Part shown: in pieces, positions 52,524 to 64,000 of the stretch
How the letters are laid out: the number at the start of each line of letters is the position of its first letter
Numbering within the stretch: the stretch's first letter is position 1
Assembly (NCBI GenBank): GCA_951812925.1
Contig: OX638368.1
Coordinates: 77,792,909-77,856,908 of the forward strand
DNA from: Calliopum simillimum
Lineage: Eukaryota; Arthropoda; Insecta; Diptera; Lauxaniidae
DNA: 64,000 bases
Reading direction: 5' to 3'
Notes under the pieces: generated by a model
What the model was told of the DNA's origin: nothing
The model's input: only the letters and a program-made list of their open reading frames with translations
The model's database searches: none
Made by a program: the position numbers and the translations under genes

Positions 52524-52724
52524 CCATGTCTTATCTATAGTCTGCCCCCTCTTAATGGTGTTATCCAAAAAAACTAAATGAAACCAAAACAATTACAATA
52601 ATTGAGTAGAAAGAGTTCTTTTTTGTTTTAATCTTATATGTGCTTTCAACATTAAGCATTCTAAACTTTTTTATAATTCGTTAAAACTTTATACATATGT
52701 TTATGTAGATTTCTTTACCTATAT

Positions 52725-52730
52725 AATAAA
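52725..52730 (+). terminator. Probable Derlin-2 polyadenylation signal
   Basis: AATAAA about 200 bp after the stop, the first clear signal downstream. Confidence 0.5.
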
Positions 52731-52940
52731 ACAGTACATTGAAGGGTTAAAAGAAATTGAAACTTAATTAAAGCCAGATAAAGCTTTTTTGTCATGAAGT
52801 TTTAGTATTAGTTAATTAACAAAAAAATGTCAACTAAGTAATCAGACTTGATAGAAAAAAAAAAATGAATAAAATAATATTTTAACTCTTTATGTTGGAA
52901 TATCATAAATTGTATTGTTGTTTTTTTTTTAAAACTTTCG

Positions 52941-53672
52941 ATTTAGTCCGGGAGCCGGCAATAGTCCGGGAGCCGGCAATACTAAAAGTGCCGTCATCGC
53001 GGATTCTGAAATTTTTAATGCAAAATGGTAGTTTACACTAAGACGAATAAGAAAAGCTTGGTCAGCATGGTTAAAGCCTGGCAGAAATATTTTTAAATGA
53101 TTTTTGAATCATTAAATTTTCGGAATGTTTTGCCGTCATCGCGGATTTTATCAATCTTAATAGTAATCAATGAAAAATTTCATAACCATTCAGAAAAAAT
53201 CCGGCCGACCTAATTTTTTTTGCCGAAAATGACCGGCGGACCTATTTTAATAGTGCTACAGTGGATACAATTTCTCTGTTATCACGGAATTTTTTTTTTT
53301 TAATTTACGTGTTTTAATGTCAAATTTAAAAATATTTTGGTATGTGAGCTTAAAAACTGCCGGAAGTACCCACTGTCGCACCATTAAAATATGTCTGCCG
53401 GTCATTTTCGGCAAAAAAAATTTGGTCGGCCGTATTTTTTCTGAATGGTTATGAAATTTATCATCGATTAATATTAAGATTGATCAAAATCCGCGATGAC
53501 GGCAAAACATTCCGAAACTTAATGATTCAAAAATCATTTAAAAATATTGCTGCCAGGCTTTAACCATGCTGACCAAGCTTTTCTTATTCGACTTAGTGTA
53601 AACTACCATTTTGCATTAAAAATTTTAGAATCCGCGATGACGGCACTTTTAGTATTGCCGGCTCCTCGCATA
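52941..53672. mobile_element. Foldback element 7, about 0.73 kb
   Basis: Left end GGGAGCCGGCAATA (partly duplicated in tandem), then 'gtgccgtcatcgcgga'. The right end mirrors both. The arms of about 300 bp share 'ccatgctgaccaagc', 'tgccgtcatcgcgga' (twice per arm) and 'tgccgaaaatgaccggc'. Non-coding; TSD not clear. Confidence 0.8.
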
Positions 53673-53806
53673 ATTTGAAATGTAGCCTATTGACTGTAAA
53701 GCATTGTTAGGTGCAGATTTGACAATAAGTTTTTATATTGGGCCTTATCGTTAATCTGCCTGGAAACTCTTCTCGAGAATATACTCCCTCTCTAAAGGGA
53801 ACATTT

Positions 53807-54996
53807 CGTTAGCTTAATATGGAAAAGGCGTAACTCACATTTTCAATACTTTACAGGAGAAGGAAAAAACTGAATAATATTTGGTACGCCAAACATTCAA
53901 AAAAACTTTAAATGCAATTTACAACAAAAATTATCAATTATTTTCATTCTAGGATTTTTTTTTTTTTTTTTGTTTTGTTTTTTGGGTAGTTTTGTGTGTT
54001 AGGTCTTTTCATTTTAAAATTTTTTTTAAAAAAAAAGTGAGTTAGGCCTTTTTACAATAAATCAAAAATTATGAATAAAATTAAAGTTATTCAATATAAA
54101 ATGAAAAGGAAAACCTTTACAAAGAAAGTTAATTGGATTGGATAAAAATTTGAACGAAAATGTTTATGTTTTGTATGGAAGATTATCATAAAAGTGGTGA
54201 CAATCAGCAGCTAACAACAATTTAAAACATTAAAGTGTACATCAAGTAAAGTTTATGATAATAAAGTACCCACAGCAACTAAACTCATAGATGCTATTAA
54301 TGTTTTCCCATCAGTATATCTTGATTCGTATTGACTATGAAGCATTCGGGTGACTTTCGGGAACCTTCGGATGCCTTAAAAAACTATCAATTAAGGCTTT
54401 TTGATAGTCCGCCATAGATGCTTTCCTTCTAGTATACCTAGGAATTCTTTGTTTTGATTTGGAAGCCTTCGGGTCAACTTTTGGAACCTTCGGATGTCCC
54501 AAAAAACTACCAGTTAAACCTTTTTGATGGTCCGCCAATAATATTTTCCCTCTAGTATAACGAAATATTGTTTGTTGGCTTTCGAGAACCTTCGGGTATC
54601 TTAGAAAACTATCAAATAAGGTTCATTGATAGTCTACCATAGATGTTCTGACCAGAAAACCTTTGGATGACCTTCGAAAACCTTCGTGTATAGCATAAAA
54701 AACTTCTCATATTTGAGATTCACTCACTGCCAAGTTTTCAGCTTAATTAACAGAATAATTTCTGAGTGATTTTGACACTATTTAAACGCTACATATTGTG
54801 AGTTAGGGCTTTTTTCTTTCATGAAATTTTTGTTATGTGTTAAGTATTTTTTAAAATTGACTATAACTTAGCTATTTTTGATATTATCATGCCTAATTTT
54901 TGTAGGGAGGTGTATTAGAGAGTGGCCAACCAGAATGTGCAAAAAAGTCAATTTCGAAAAAAAATTGAGATACGCCTTTTCGATATTAAGCTAACG
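53807..54996. mobile_element. TIR element R, copy 2 (uninterrupted)
   Basis: TIRs CGTTAGCTTAATATGGAAAA then GGCGTAACTCA, mirrored at 54962-54996. ATTT is found on both sides. The interior has three or four degenerate units of about 115 bp around 'ccctctagtata' and 'cttcggatg'. The other copy, inverted, is at 5045-7206. Non-coding. Confidence 0.7.
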
Positions 54997-55640
54997 ATTT
55001 GCAATAATGAATATTTTATGAATGCAAACTCCCTTTCCAACAGAGATACTTTTTTTCCAATATCATTGACATTCAGGCCTGTTCTGAAATCCGTGTAGTT
55101 TCAATTACTTTTCATTTCGGAAGCTTTTTGATGAAAATTTTGAGCGATAAAAAGTATTAGATTCTTTTATGTGGAGAATTACAGGTTCTACAAATAATAT
55201 TGATTTGTAGTGATGAAAAGGTTGAATACGTGTTCAAATAAGTGCCAAGCCCACTTTTTAACGATTAGAAATTTCAACGATTAGACATTTCAACACGTTG
55301 TATCTCGCTATCTATTGAAGTTATTCTGATGAATTTTTGTGTAATACACCTTGGACGAAAAGTGGGTGTAAGCAGATGCCACGGTCACTTTTTTGTGACA
55401 TTTAAATACGTTATATCTCGTAAGCTTTAAGAGCTATTTCAATAAAAATTGGTATGTAAGATACTAAACGCGAGTACTTTACATTGTTTGTGAAATGGGC
55501 GTAATAAAAATGAACCGTGCTCACATTTTAACGATGGAAAATTTTCAAACAATACATCTCGCAAGCTATTTTGGTGAAACAGAAATATCATACACTGGTC
55601 GAAAAAAATATGCTCTAAATGTTAGAAGAAATATTCCAAG
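54997..55640. repeat. Degenerate intergenic repeat
   Basis: Units with 'cgttatatctcg(t)aagct' and 'agtgccaagcccactttttaacgat' recur about every 120 bp. Same type as at 2.9, 13 and 14.3 kb. Confidence 0.6.
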
Positions 55641-58170
55641 AGAAATGCATGCAAAAACCACTTGAATATATCATTACCAGGTCATGAAGTCGTCATTGCC
55701 TCGTTACCATGTTCCATTATTTTAAGTAGTCTCGATAATTGTTGACATCTTTGTTTTTTTTTCTTTGAAGTAAAGAAAAAATGCATTTTGTTTTGTTTCT
55801 TAATAAAGAATTGATTTTATTTGAGTATTACAAAAGATAAAGTTAACTTCATTTTATCATATTAATATTTACAATATCATAAAATAATAAATCAATAAAT
55901 ACGAAATAGATGCTATAGGAGAAAACAAGAGAATTTGCTATACTAATTACACTAAAATACCATAAACTGGAAATTGGCGGGCATGCAATACAAGTTTCAT
56001 TTAAAGAATTTCGTCTAAGCAATTTGTAAGTAGTATACTCGTACTATAATATGTTTGCGTTTTACTAAGCGTAATTGCATATTATCTCATAAATACATAA
56101 ATATACCATTGTATATTGTTAACTCTGTGGGTGTTGTTGCTTTTGTATAGTAGCAATTGGTGTTGATTAATTTTTGGTCTCTCACGTAACTTGTAAGTAA
56201 AATTCGTGTTTTGGCAATTTTCGGTAACTTAAGGTTTTTCAAATAACCTCACCTTACATTTCCGATTTTTCTTAACATTTTGCAAACTACCATGAACTCT
56301 AAAACCCAAAAATAAATGAAACATAATGCAGTATTAGATGCGGTTTCCCTTCAACTTATGGCCATTTAAACCTTGTAGCGGTAACCGAATCGTGTGAACT
56401 TTATTCTACGTTTTCACCAGATACTTAGCTGTGACGGCATTTATAAATCTAGTCGTTAAATCCTACTCGTTTCCACCGGCCGAAAGATATTTATTTTTGA
56501 CAGTAAATTTCATAAGCGGGAAATGAATGTTGTTCGTCCTTTTCTTCTGAATGTTTATCTTCCATTTGCTCTTTTTTTAATGGCTTTTGAAGCCAGTTGT
56601 CAAAGTTGAGGGTCGAAAATAGCCAAAATCGGCAGCCCTCTTGAGATTTTTATGAAAATTTAAAAAAAATCTCGTCAGAAGTAGATTTATTTTTGTATGG
56701 TAAATCACGTGATTTTCAGCGAGATTTAGACCCAAAATTCAAAACAGCCGTAAATAACCTTATAAATCTCCGGTAGAAACGTAGTACTATTTTATAAATA
56801 TTCCTCATGACTCATTCAAAATATTTCAGCAGGATTAGGTAATAAGCCAAAATTGAAGCTCAGCTATCATTGGATTTATTTGGAATTATTGAATATATTT
56901 AAGGTACTAGTCCAAAAATAAATGGCAAAAAGTAATACAATTTTTAAAATTTTTTATTTCCTTTATTTATAAAAATTTTTGTACATATAAATAAAGAATT
57001 AAAGATTTTGAAAAAATTGTTTTTTTTAATTTTTATTATAAAGTCCATTTTATAGAGGGCGCCAAAGTTTTCTTCTTAAAAATTTTATCGTCCCATGGCG
57101 TAGAGATGTTCTTGAAAACGGCTTGTTTGAAAAAAAAAATACAAATGGGATCTTAAAAAAGAAGGTCAATGACACCGTAATCCACCAGAATATTATAAAA
57201 AATCGATAAAAAAAAAATTGTGGCAATATGAAAAAAAAAAATTTTTTTTGATGTTTTTTTTCGACTTTATTATCAAATTACAATTTTTTTTTTTTCAATT
57301 TTTTTTAATTTTCTGGCGAATTACGATGTGGGATACATAAACAAAGCTACATGCAAAAAATTAGAACAGTCGGACTTATAGTTTCGGAGAATAAGTCTAC
57401 GCCGACTTGAAAAATGTAGTTTCGAGAAAAACGCGAAGATGAACACCTGTCGACAGCTGCGAGAGCACGCTGTAGCGAAGAAAAAGTCAAAAATGTGCGC
57501 GCGCAAAGAGAGCTGTAACTTTGTCATTTTTTCAAATATCTTTAAAAAATTTTAGGAGGTTATTCTTGAATGTATAAGGAATCAAAATCTGTAAAAAAAA
57601 TAATTAAATAATTTTTATATGCCAAAAATTCCTCAACAGAGACACTTTAACTTTAAGGTTTTTCAATTGTAATGCTTCATGAATTTTTCAATAGTCAGTG
57701 CATAAAAGAATATATCCTGTACAAATTTCGGGTTTTTTTTTACAAAAACTATGGGTATGCAATTGTAAATTGTTCCATTTTAGTATTCAGAAAAAATGTA
57801 TTTTTGGAGCAAGATGTAGAGATTCTTGGAAAAAATATGTAAATATTTATTACAGCTTAGGGAATACAACGGTTTATTTTTCTGAAATCAACAAATCAAA
57901 TCAAATCAAATCACTCTTCAAATTTAAGTTTTGTTCAGTGTTGCCAATAAAAAACTTTCAAAATCCTCAGAAATGGAGAAAAAATCCTCAATTTTAAGTG
58001 AAATTCCTCCAATCCGAAAAAAGACGGCGAAATGTGATACGTCCAATTTTAAAGATTTTCAAAGAAACGGAATTTAAACTTTAATTTGATGGGAAAAGTC
58101 ATAAAATTTGTTTTATCATATTCTTTGGTATATTATATTCTCTCATATCTGCTTCAGTTTATACACAGAT
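55641..58170. other. Non-coding DNA
   Basis: AT-rich with A/T runs (57000-57310) and a short (AATC)n tract at 57895-57916. Nothing else recognised. A frame at 57321-57527 on the minus strand lacks any motif. Confidence 0.5.
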
Positions 58171-58362
58171 TGTGGCAACACTGAAATTAGCAACAAATAT
58201 ACTACAACGGTTGCAACTGCGAACTGACGTTCAGCTGATAATGACACTTGAATGTTGTTGTAAATTAAAAAGTATTCTTGTAAAAGAAAGTATTTTTGTT
58301 AAATTAAAGTATTCATTATTCTTAATAAACATATTTTGTAAATTGATTCACGGGTTATTACA
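58171..58362 (+). repeat. 5' LTR
   Basis: 192 bp, TG…CA ends. The A/T-rich end has 'aataaaca'-type signals. It differs from the 3' LTR by a few small indels and substitutions. Confidence 0.85.
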
Positions 58363-58424
58363 TTGGCGACGATTGCGTGCAGAGAAAAGTACATTTACTT
58401 GGAGCGACCGGCAAATTGATGATC

Positions 58425-59275
58425 AGGGGTACATTAAATTGTGTAGGCAAAGCACAATAATTTGTGAAGGTGAAGCACATTCAATTGTGCAGGCGAAGTA
58501 CATTAAATTGCACAGGATAAGCGCATTCAATTGTGCAGGAGAAGTGCATTAAATTGTAAAGGTGAAGCATATTAGATTGTGCAGGTTAAACACATTAAAT
58601 TGTGCAGGTGGAGTACATTAAATTGTACACGTAAAGGGCCGTCCACACGCACGGTTTTACCTCAAGACTTACCTGCACAAACCACTTTGCGCAGGTAAGT
58701 CTGTATGTATGGACGGCAAAAGTCAAGTTTGCACAGTCGAAAAGTGCGGCCTGTGCTTTCTTTGAATTTCCAAAGATTTTTTTGCACAAACTAGTCTTGC
58801 GCAGGCAAGTTGGAACGTGTGGACGGCGTACAGGCCGTGCCTTCAATCTGTCGCTTAAATTTCACTCTTCAAGTGCATTTATATTGCATGTGATAGCTCT
58901 GTCATAAACATTTTCACTTTTTTTAATTAATCCATTATAGAAAATATGCAAAGAAAAAATAATTCAAATGAAAATTAAATTTTTGCTAGACGTCATGTTG
59001 CTATGAAAATGAATTATACTGAAAACTGCTAAGACTTGCCTGTGTCGTATTGACGCAATAAAAAAGTATGCGCGAACCCTTTAGTTTGCACGAACTAGGC
59101 TTGCGCAGGTAAGACTGTACGTGTGGACGGTCCTTAAAGCATATTAAATTGTGCAGGCAAGGCGCTTACGGTTAAAACGCATTAAATTGTACAGGCAAAG
59201 ACGCATTAAATTTTACAGGCAAAGACGCATTAAATTGTGCAGAGAAGACGCATTAAATTGCATAGACAAATTGTT
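58425..59275 (+). repeat. Minisatellite in the LTR-element leader
   Basis: About 14 diverged units of 24-30 bp, 'gcattaaattgtgcaggNgaa', before and after the MITE at 58635-59134. Such leader repeats lie between the primer-binding site and gag. Confidence 0.8.
58635..59134. mobile_element. MITE inserted in the leader minisatellite, TSD TAA
   Basis: TIRs AGGGCCGTCCACACG and AGGACCGTCCACACG, with TAA on both sides (58632-58634, 59135-59137). The subterminal motif 'cttgcgcaggtaag' / 'cttacctgcgcaa' recurs four times in both orientations, like transposase or Myb-partner binding sites. A 3-bp TAA/TTA duplication fits Harbinger-type MITEs. Confidence 0.75.
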
Positions 59276-59299
59276 GAGTTGATTTTCAAATCCTTAACA

Positions 59300-59674
59300 A
59301 TGTCCGAGATGAAACCATTTTTATGTGATGTCATAGATAAATCACTGTTGCGAAATGAAAGGGAAAAATGGCTCCGATCGTTTAATCTATATCTTGCATC
59401 GGAAGAGATAACATCTGCTGTTAAAAAGAAAAATAAACTGCTACATTTGGGAGGAGCACAACTTCAGGAAGTGATATATAATATACCAGGTGCTTTGGTT
59501 GAATATAATACCCTGTTACTCAGCTCGTTACTCCAGATCGTGAATAACTCTACTATATTTTTTTGTAGCGTACTATATTTTTTTAAGGCTTATTCGAAAC
59601 AAATACTATATTTTACAGAAAAAATGTTGGTAACCTTAATCACAAGCAATCGTCAAAACCACCTACAAGAATAG
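59300..59674 (+). pseudogene. gag remnant of the LTR element
   Basis: ATG at 59300. About 70 residues resemble the start of a Ty3/gypsy capsid region (W-x-x-R/S-F-N-x-Y-L-A and a K-x-x-L-L-H-L-G segment). After about 59510 the sequence no longer looks like gag, and the zinc knuckle, protease and RT are absent. Not functional. Confidence 0.6.
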
Positions 59675-60822
59675 AACGATGGCTCTTGAGATTGCAGTCC
59701 TTTAAATTTAAAATAATATACCGAGCAGGGAAAGAAAATATAGCAGATTCGGTCTCCAGACTTTGTAAAATATCTAATACGAACTCATTTGACTGCAACT
59801 GTGAAGAAAACATGTTTCATATTGTTTCGAATTCCACCCCTTTGCCGCTTACCATCACTGAGATTGCTAAAAATAGTAAAGAAGACGTGGAAATAGCAAA
59901 TGCAGTAGTACACTGTAGTAATGAATCTTGGAGTTCTGACACATCTAATATCTATCATCCATTTCGATTTGAACTTTTGGTTGTTGGTAACATAATCCTA
60001 CGTGGATCTCGTATTGTGATACCAAAATCGCTACGGAGGAAGTTGCTTGAACTGGCTCCAATGCGCAGGCACCCGTTTCCTAATGGACCTTGGCAGTGTG
60101 TGGCAACAGATTTGCTGAGGCCTTTACCTAACAACGATTACATCCTTGTTTTGATAGACTATTATTCGCGGTATCAAGAGGTCGTATTTTTGAGGACGAT
60201 CTCATCCGAAGCTATTATCAAGTCAATGGAAGCAATATTTTGTAGGCTGGGCCTGCCTAAATCACTGACGACAGACAATGGCAGACAATATGTAAGTAAC
60301 GAATTTAAGTCCTTTTGTAAACGGAACAATATTGAGCTGATCACAACACCGCCTTAATGGCCGCAAGCCAACGGAGAAGTTGAGAGTATGAATAGATCAT
60401 TGGTAAAACGATTGAAAATTGCTCACACTAATAAAAACAACTATAAACAAGAAATCCAGAAGTTTATTCTTATGTACAACGTAGCACCCCATGGTACAAC
60501 TGGATCACCACCATCCGAATTAATGTTCAACCGAGTCATTCGAGATAAAATTCCTGGAATAAATGACATAACAGAGGATATGATTGACTCGTCAGCGCGG
60601 GATTTGGACTCTATTAATAAGTAAAAGGGAAAAGAAAAGAGAGACAAGAAAAGGCGATCGAGGGAACCAGACATCATGGTTGGAGATAAAGTTCTGCTTA
60701 AGAATGTTGTCTTCCCTCACAAGTTAACACCAACTTTTGATGCAACCGAACACGAAGTTTTGCATAGAAATGGAAATGAAGTGGAAGTATTCGGCAATGG
60801 GAAAACATATAAGAGAATATAA
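59675..60822 (+). pseudogene. pol remnant: RNase H end and integrase, broken
   Basis: Begins within the end of RNase H ('AGKENIADSVSRL'). The integrase core follows with its catalytic acids in 'ATDLL' (about 60107), 'TTDNGRQY' (about 60275) and 'GEVES' (about 60375), then a C-terminal region with 'GDKVLLKN'. The zinc-binding HHCC segment is largely missing. Stops at 60355-60357 and 60622-60624 interrupt it. Closest in feel to the mag-like Ty3 lineages; lineage not certain. Confidence 0.8.
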
Positions 60823-61029
60823 GCCACATAAAGAAGATTACAACAGCGGTTCCTGAACAGCCATCCGCAACTGCTCCTGACAAATCCATAAGAATCGCAC
60901 CATTATCATTACCTGGCAGAAGTCCAACTGCAGTAACTCCACCACGAAGTCAATAAAACGACGCATCAGAAGAGGTAGCTCAAACCCCGGATCCTGTGAT
61001 GAAGTTAAAGCTGAAATAGGTGGAAGGGA

Positions 61030-61218
61030 TGTGGCAACACTGAAATTAGCAACAAACATACTACAACGGTTGCAACGCTGCGAACTGACGTTCAGCTGAT
61101 AATGACACTTGAATGTTGTTGTAAATTAAAAAGTATTCTTGTAAAAGAAAGTATTTTTGTTAAAGTATTCATTATTTTTAATAAACATATTTTGTAAATT
61201 GATTCACGGGTTATTACA
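61030..61218 (+). repeat. 3' LTR
   Basis: 189 bp, same ends as the 5' LTR, with a short deletion in 'ttaaattaaag'. Confidence 0.85.
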
Positions 61219-61244
61219 CATATAAATGTACATGAAATAACATT

Positions 61245-63370
61245 TAGGTTAGGTTAGGGTGGCGGTAATCGCGTAAGCAAAAACCTCACATAGACCAACT
61301 AGGTTCATAGCGTTACCACATAACTCCCTTCAGTTAGGAGAATAGCAGTGTTCTGGCTTCATGATTTTCATCTATATCGAAGGTTCCAGTTTTTAAGGCG
61401 AAATTCATTAGTTTCGATAATGCTATTCCAGCTATCTCATTCATGGAGCCGAACATAGCCTGCCCAAGAGTTGCCATTCTGCGTCTGGTTAGCGCCGGGC
61501 AAAAGCACAAGGCGTGCTCTACCGTTTCTTCCTCATCGGGTTCGGAACAGTTTCTGCACCAGTTATTTGATATTAATCCCATCCTGTATGCATGGTGTCC
61601 AATCAGGCAGTGTCCACTTGTAACACCAATCAACAGTCTGCAATTAATTTTGCTAAGAGAGAGTACATATGTAGTTTTGTTATTATTGTAAGAGGGCCAG
61701 AATTTTTTGGCCGTTTTGTTTTTAGTGTTGTTTAGCCATCTATTTTCCGCTAAAATTTCTAGTTGCTTAGTCTTTTGCGTATAGTAGAACTTAAGTGGTA
61801 CTTCTACAAACAAGGGATCATTGAGTAACTGCACACCTTGTTTAGCAAGCTCGTCAGCCCTTTCATTTCCCACAATGTTGCAGTGACCAGGAACCCACAG
61901 TAATCGTACTGAGTTATTATTGCTCAGGCTTTGCAATGTTTTGTAACAGTTTGATACCGTTTTAGAATTAATAGTGTTGCTTTTAAGTGCTTTAGGAGCT
62001 GCTTGACTATCAACATAAATGTTTATTTTTTTATAAGAAATATTTCCTACTAAAAAATCTGCGGCTTTTTGAATCGCAACTACCTCTGCCTGAAAAATGC
62101 TGCAGTCAGTAGGTAGCTTGTAGGATTCGCAAGTATTGGAGTTCAGTACAAAAAATCCAGCGCCAACCCCCTCATCTTGCTTCGAACCATCTGTGTATGT
62201 ATTTATTTCATTTGGTGGGTCTAGGTGATGCGATGTCCAGTAGTCCCTGGATGGAAATTTAACTGAAAACTTCATGTCGAACCGTGTTGTTGGTGGTAAA
62301 TAATCTGTTGTGATATTTTTAATATCATCTATATTGCTATGTCCAAAAATTTTGTGTTTGAAATGATTCGCTTCTTTCAGTCTAAGGGCATTTCTATACA
62401 CCACACTTTTGGCAAAAAGATCTATTGGTAGTAAGTTTAGAATAATGTTGAGTGAATCGGCTGATGCTGTTTTAAGCGCTCCTGTAATTCCTACGCAAAG
62501 CTGGCGTTGTACTTTTCCTAAGTTTTTCAGGTTTCCCTTATTATCAAGAGCTTTCCAACAAATCACCACCCCATATAATAAGATAGGTCTTACAATAGAG
62601 GTGTAGTTCCAGTGTGTCACTCTTGGGCTTAGTCCCCAAATACAGCCAAATATTTTTTTGCATGCATAGAAGGCATTATTAGCTTTGTTTAATCGTTCTT
62701 CTATGTTGGTTTTCCAAGACAATTTCTTATCGAGAATTATTCCCAGAAATTTGGCTTGATTGAGAACTGGTAACTTAATATTATTTAAACATACATCCCT
62801 AAACGTGGGTATTTTATATTTTCTTGTAAAAAGGACTAGCTCCGTTTTTTGAGCATTAATGTTTAGTCCTTTACTTGAAACCCATCTACACATGATTGTG
62901 AGTGCATTTTCATGTACATAGCTCACTTAATTCATTTAGGAAACGACCCCTTACTAAAATAACTACATCATCTGCATAGGCCACTGTTTTGACCCCCCTG
63001 CTTTGAAGAGTCTTAAGTATAGGATCTAAAACGAGTATCCATAGTAGAGGAGACAAAACTCCGCCTTGTGGAGTGCCTCTTGTTGAAAATTTTTGGGTAC
63101 TAGTTTGTCCCCATTCGGCTCTGATTATGCGGTTGCTGAGCATGGTATCGATCCATCTACATATACTGGAATCTACCCCCGCACTCATAACGGCATTTAT
63201 TAGCGCTTCTTTTGTTACATTATTGAAAGCTCCTTCGATATCTAGGAAAGCCGCTAAATTCTTTATACTGCAGGGAAGATTCGATCGATTGAACAACCGT
63301 ATGTAAAGCTGTTTCTACGGATTTCCCTTTTTGATATGCATGCTGAGATACACATGGGTGATTCTCAGAT
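61245..63370 (-). mobile_element. LOA-like non-LTR retrotransposon, 5'-truncated
   Basis: Second copy of the family at 10797-11707, on the minus strand, about 2.1 kb. It runs from inside the RT to the 3' UTR, which ends in CCTAA units (61245-61260). There is no poly(A), as in the other copy. Confidence 0.85.
61334..63366 (-). pseudogene. LOA-like LINE ORF2: RT (partial), RNase H, Cys-rich end; frameshifted
   Basis: Reading from the right: 'VSQHAYQKGKSVETALHTVV' (RT motif region), a frameshift near 63265, 'AAFLDIEGAFNNV' with the first catalytic Asp, 'RGTPQGGVLSPLLW', 'AYADDVVILV' with the catalytic YADD, and a second frameshift near 62915. Then come 530 open codons containing 'FLGIILDKKLSWK', the RNase H ('NTYTDGSKQDEGVGAGFFVL', 'INIYVDSQAA', 'LLWVPGHCNIVGNERADELA') and 'CRNCSEPDEEETVEHALCFC'. 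The stop is at 61334. The endonuclease and ORF1 are missing because of truncation. Confidence 0.9.
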
Positions 63371-64000
63371 AACTGTACTTTTTGTGTCCTCTGGCGATTT
63401 CACCCATACAGTAGGCTTTTTTTTCACAAAATATTACGCTATAAGTTAGAAACTATGTTTTTCTAATAGAGCGGATCAATTTTACCACCAAATAATTATT
63501 GGTCTACTTTGAAAGTTTGCAAATATACCACAAATGTCACAAACGTGGCATGTCTTACCCCTACTTTTTATACACAAAACGATGAAAAACGACCAAAAAA
63601 CGGAAATAGAACAGAAAACAAGTTACTACACATATTAAGTAAATACTTAAGGCTACAATATTCTGAGCTCATCTGCAGTTTTAAATTATTTTTAGGGGGC
63701 ACAATTTCGAATTAAAAACTGTCCCCTAGTTTTGGAAAAAAAAAATTTCTTGAAAGCATTATGCTACTACTGCATGGTACTACTGTTTCACTCAATAGAT
63801 TGCGATACATATGCATTAATTCTGATCACTATCTATCAACCAAAGGTCATCATGTCCAGACGCGTCCAAAAAGTAATCTGTTTGCGTTTTATAGGGCAGT
63901 TTATAAACAAAAACAGTTTTTTTAAAAAATTATGGTCACAAACGTGGCACTCGACACTCCCAGGTAGTACATTTTATTGAATGCATGAAACAATTTTTTT
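63371..64000. other. Non-coding window end
   Basis: AT-rich. 'gtcacaaacgtggca' occurs at 63536 and again at 63933. No gene seen. Confidence 0.4.

Larger units (their letters stand above)
58171..61218 (+). mobile_element. Ty3/gypsy-type LTR retrotransposon, internally deleted
   Basis: Two nearly identical LTRs of about 190 bp, both TGTGGCAACACTG…GGGTTATTACA, enclose about 2.7 kb. A primer-binding-like TGGCGACGATTG follows the 5' LTR after one base. Inside are a minisatellite leader with a MITE, a gag start, then directly the end of the pol RNase H, and the integrase. Protease and most of RT are missing, and the integrase has stops. No envelope-like gene and no clear TSD were seen. Defective. 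Confidence 0.85.

Noticed and set aside
58171..61218. Intact endogenous retrovirus with envelope
   Set aside because: Most of gag and pol is deleted, the integrase contains stops, and no envelope-like frame is present.

Overview
This is an AT-rich eukaryotic, almost certainly dipteran, genomic window dominated by transposable elements. Two recognisable single-copy host genes are present as exons. One is an N-terminal exon of the Vps15/PIK3R4 kinase (minus strand, 20769-20949). The other is Derlin-2 (plus strand, exons between about 47.8 and 52.5 kb). Their match to fly-type sequences, short introns and the transposon families (Penelope-like, LOA-like and I-clade LINEs, Harbinger, mariner, Ty3/gypsy) suggest a fly with a large, repeat-rich genome. 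The species is an inference I cannot settle.

Layout. 0.46-2.7 kb: a 5'-truncated Penelope-like element (PLE) whose reverse transcriptase is split by a MITE and which ends in a hammerhead ribozyme (HHR). 3.6-10.7 kb: four large foldback (inverted-repeat) elements, some nested, with a hAT-type MITE inside one. 10.8-14.8 kb: LINE fragments, a mariner remnant and degenerate repeats. 14.85-16.16 kb: a mobile tandem array carrying HHRs and tRNA-like sequences. 16.2-20.75 kb: further palindromic elements, one of them holding another HHR. 20.77-20.95 kb: the Vps15 exon. 21.26-35.18 kb: a 13.9-kb PIF/Harbinger transposon (element A, TSD ATT) with transposase and MADF genes. It contains a second complete Harbinger (element B, 22.73-27.36 kb, transposase plus Myb/SANT gene), a broken acidic gene with repeated SUMO-interaction-like motifs, a TIR element and, just after the transposase stop, three histone-type 3' stem-loops. 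35.2-40.4 kb: low-complexity, mostly non-coding DNA. 40.38-47.78 kb: a full-length I-clade LINE with TSD, interrupted by a second HHR/tRNA-like tandem array. 47.8-52.7 kb: Derlin-2. 52.9-57.6 kb: foldback and TIR elements and degenerate repeats. 58.17-61.22 kb: a defective Ty3/gypsy-type LTR element with an internal minisatellite and a nested MITE. 61.24-63.37 kb: a LOA-like LINE on the minus strand.

The most interesting signal is the set of hammerhead ribozymes in four unrelated sequence contexts. Two are arrays (unit 621 bp x2 and 530 bp x3) in which each unit joins a tRNA-like sequence (A and B boxes) to an HHR on the same strand. Each array is flanked by a target-site duplication (12 and 16 bp), ends in a 5' inversion, has no poly(A), and shows microhomology at its 3' junction. 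Removing the second array plus one TSD restores the LINE reading frame exactly, so it moved as an intact trimer. I read these as mobile, probably Pol III-transcribed, ribozyme-bearing retroelements (retrozyme-like), perhaps mobilised by PLE or LINE enzymes such as those in this window.
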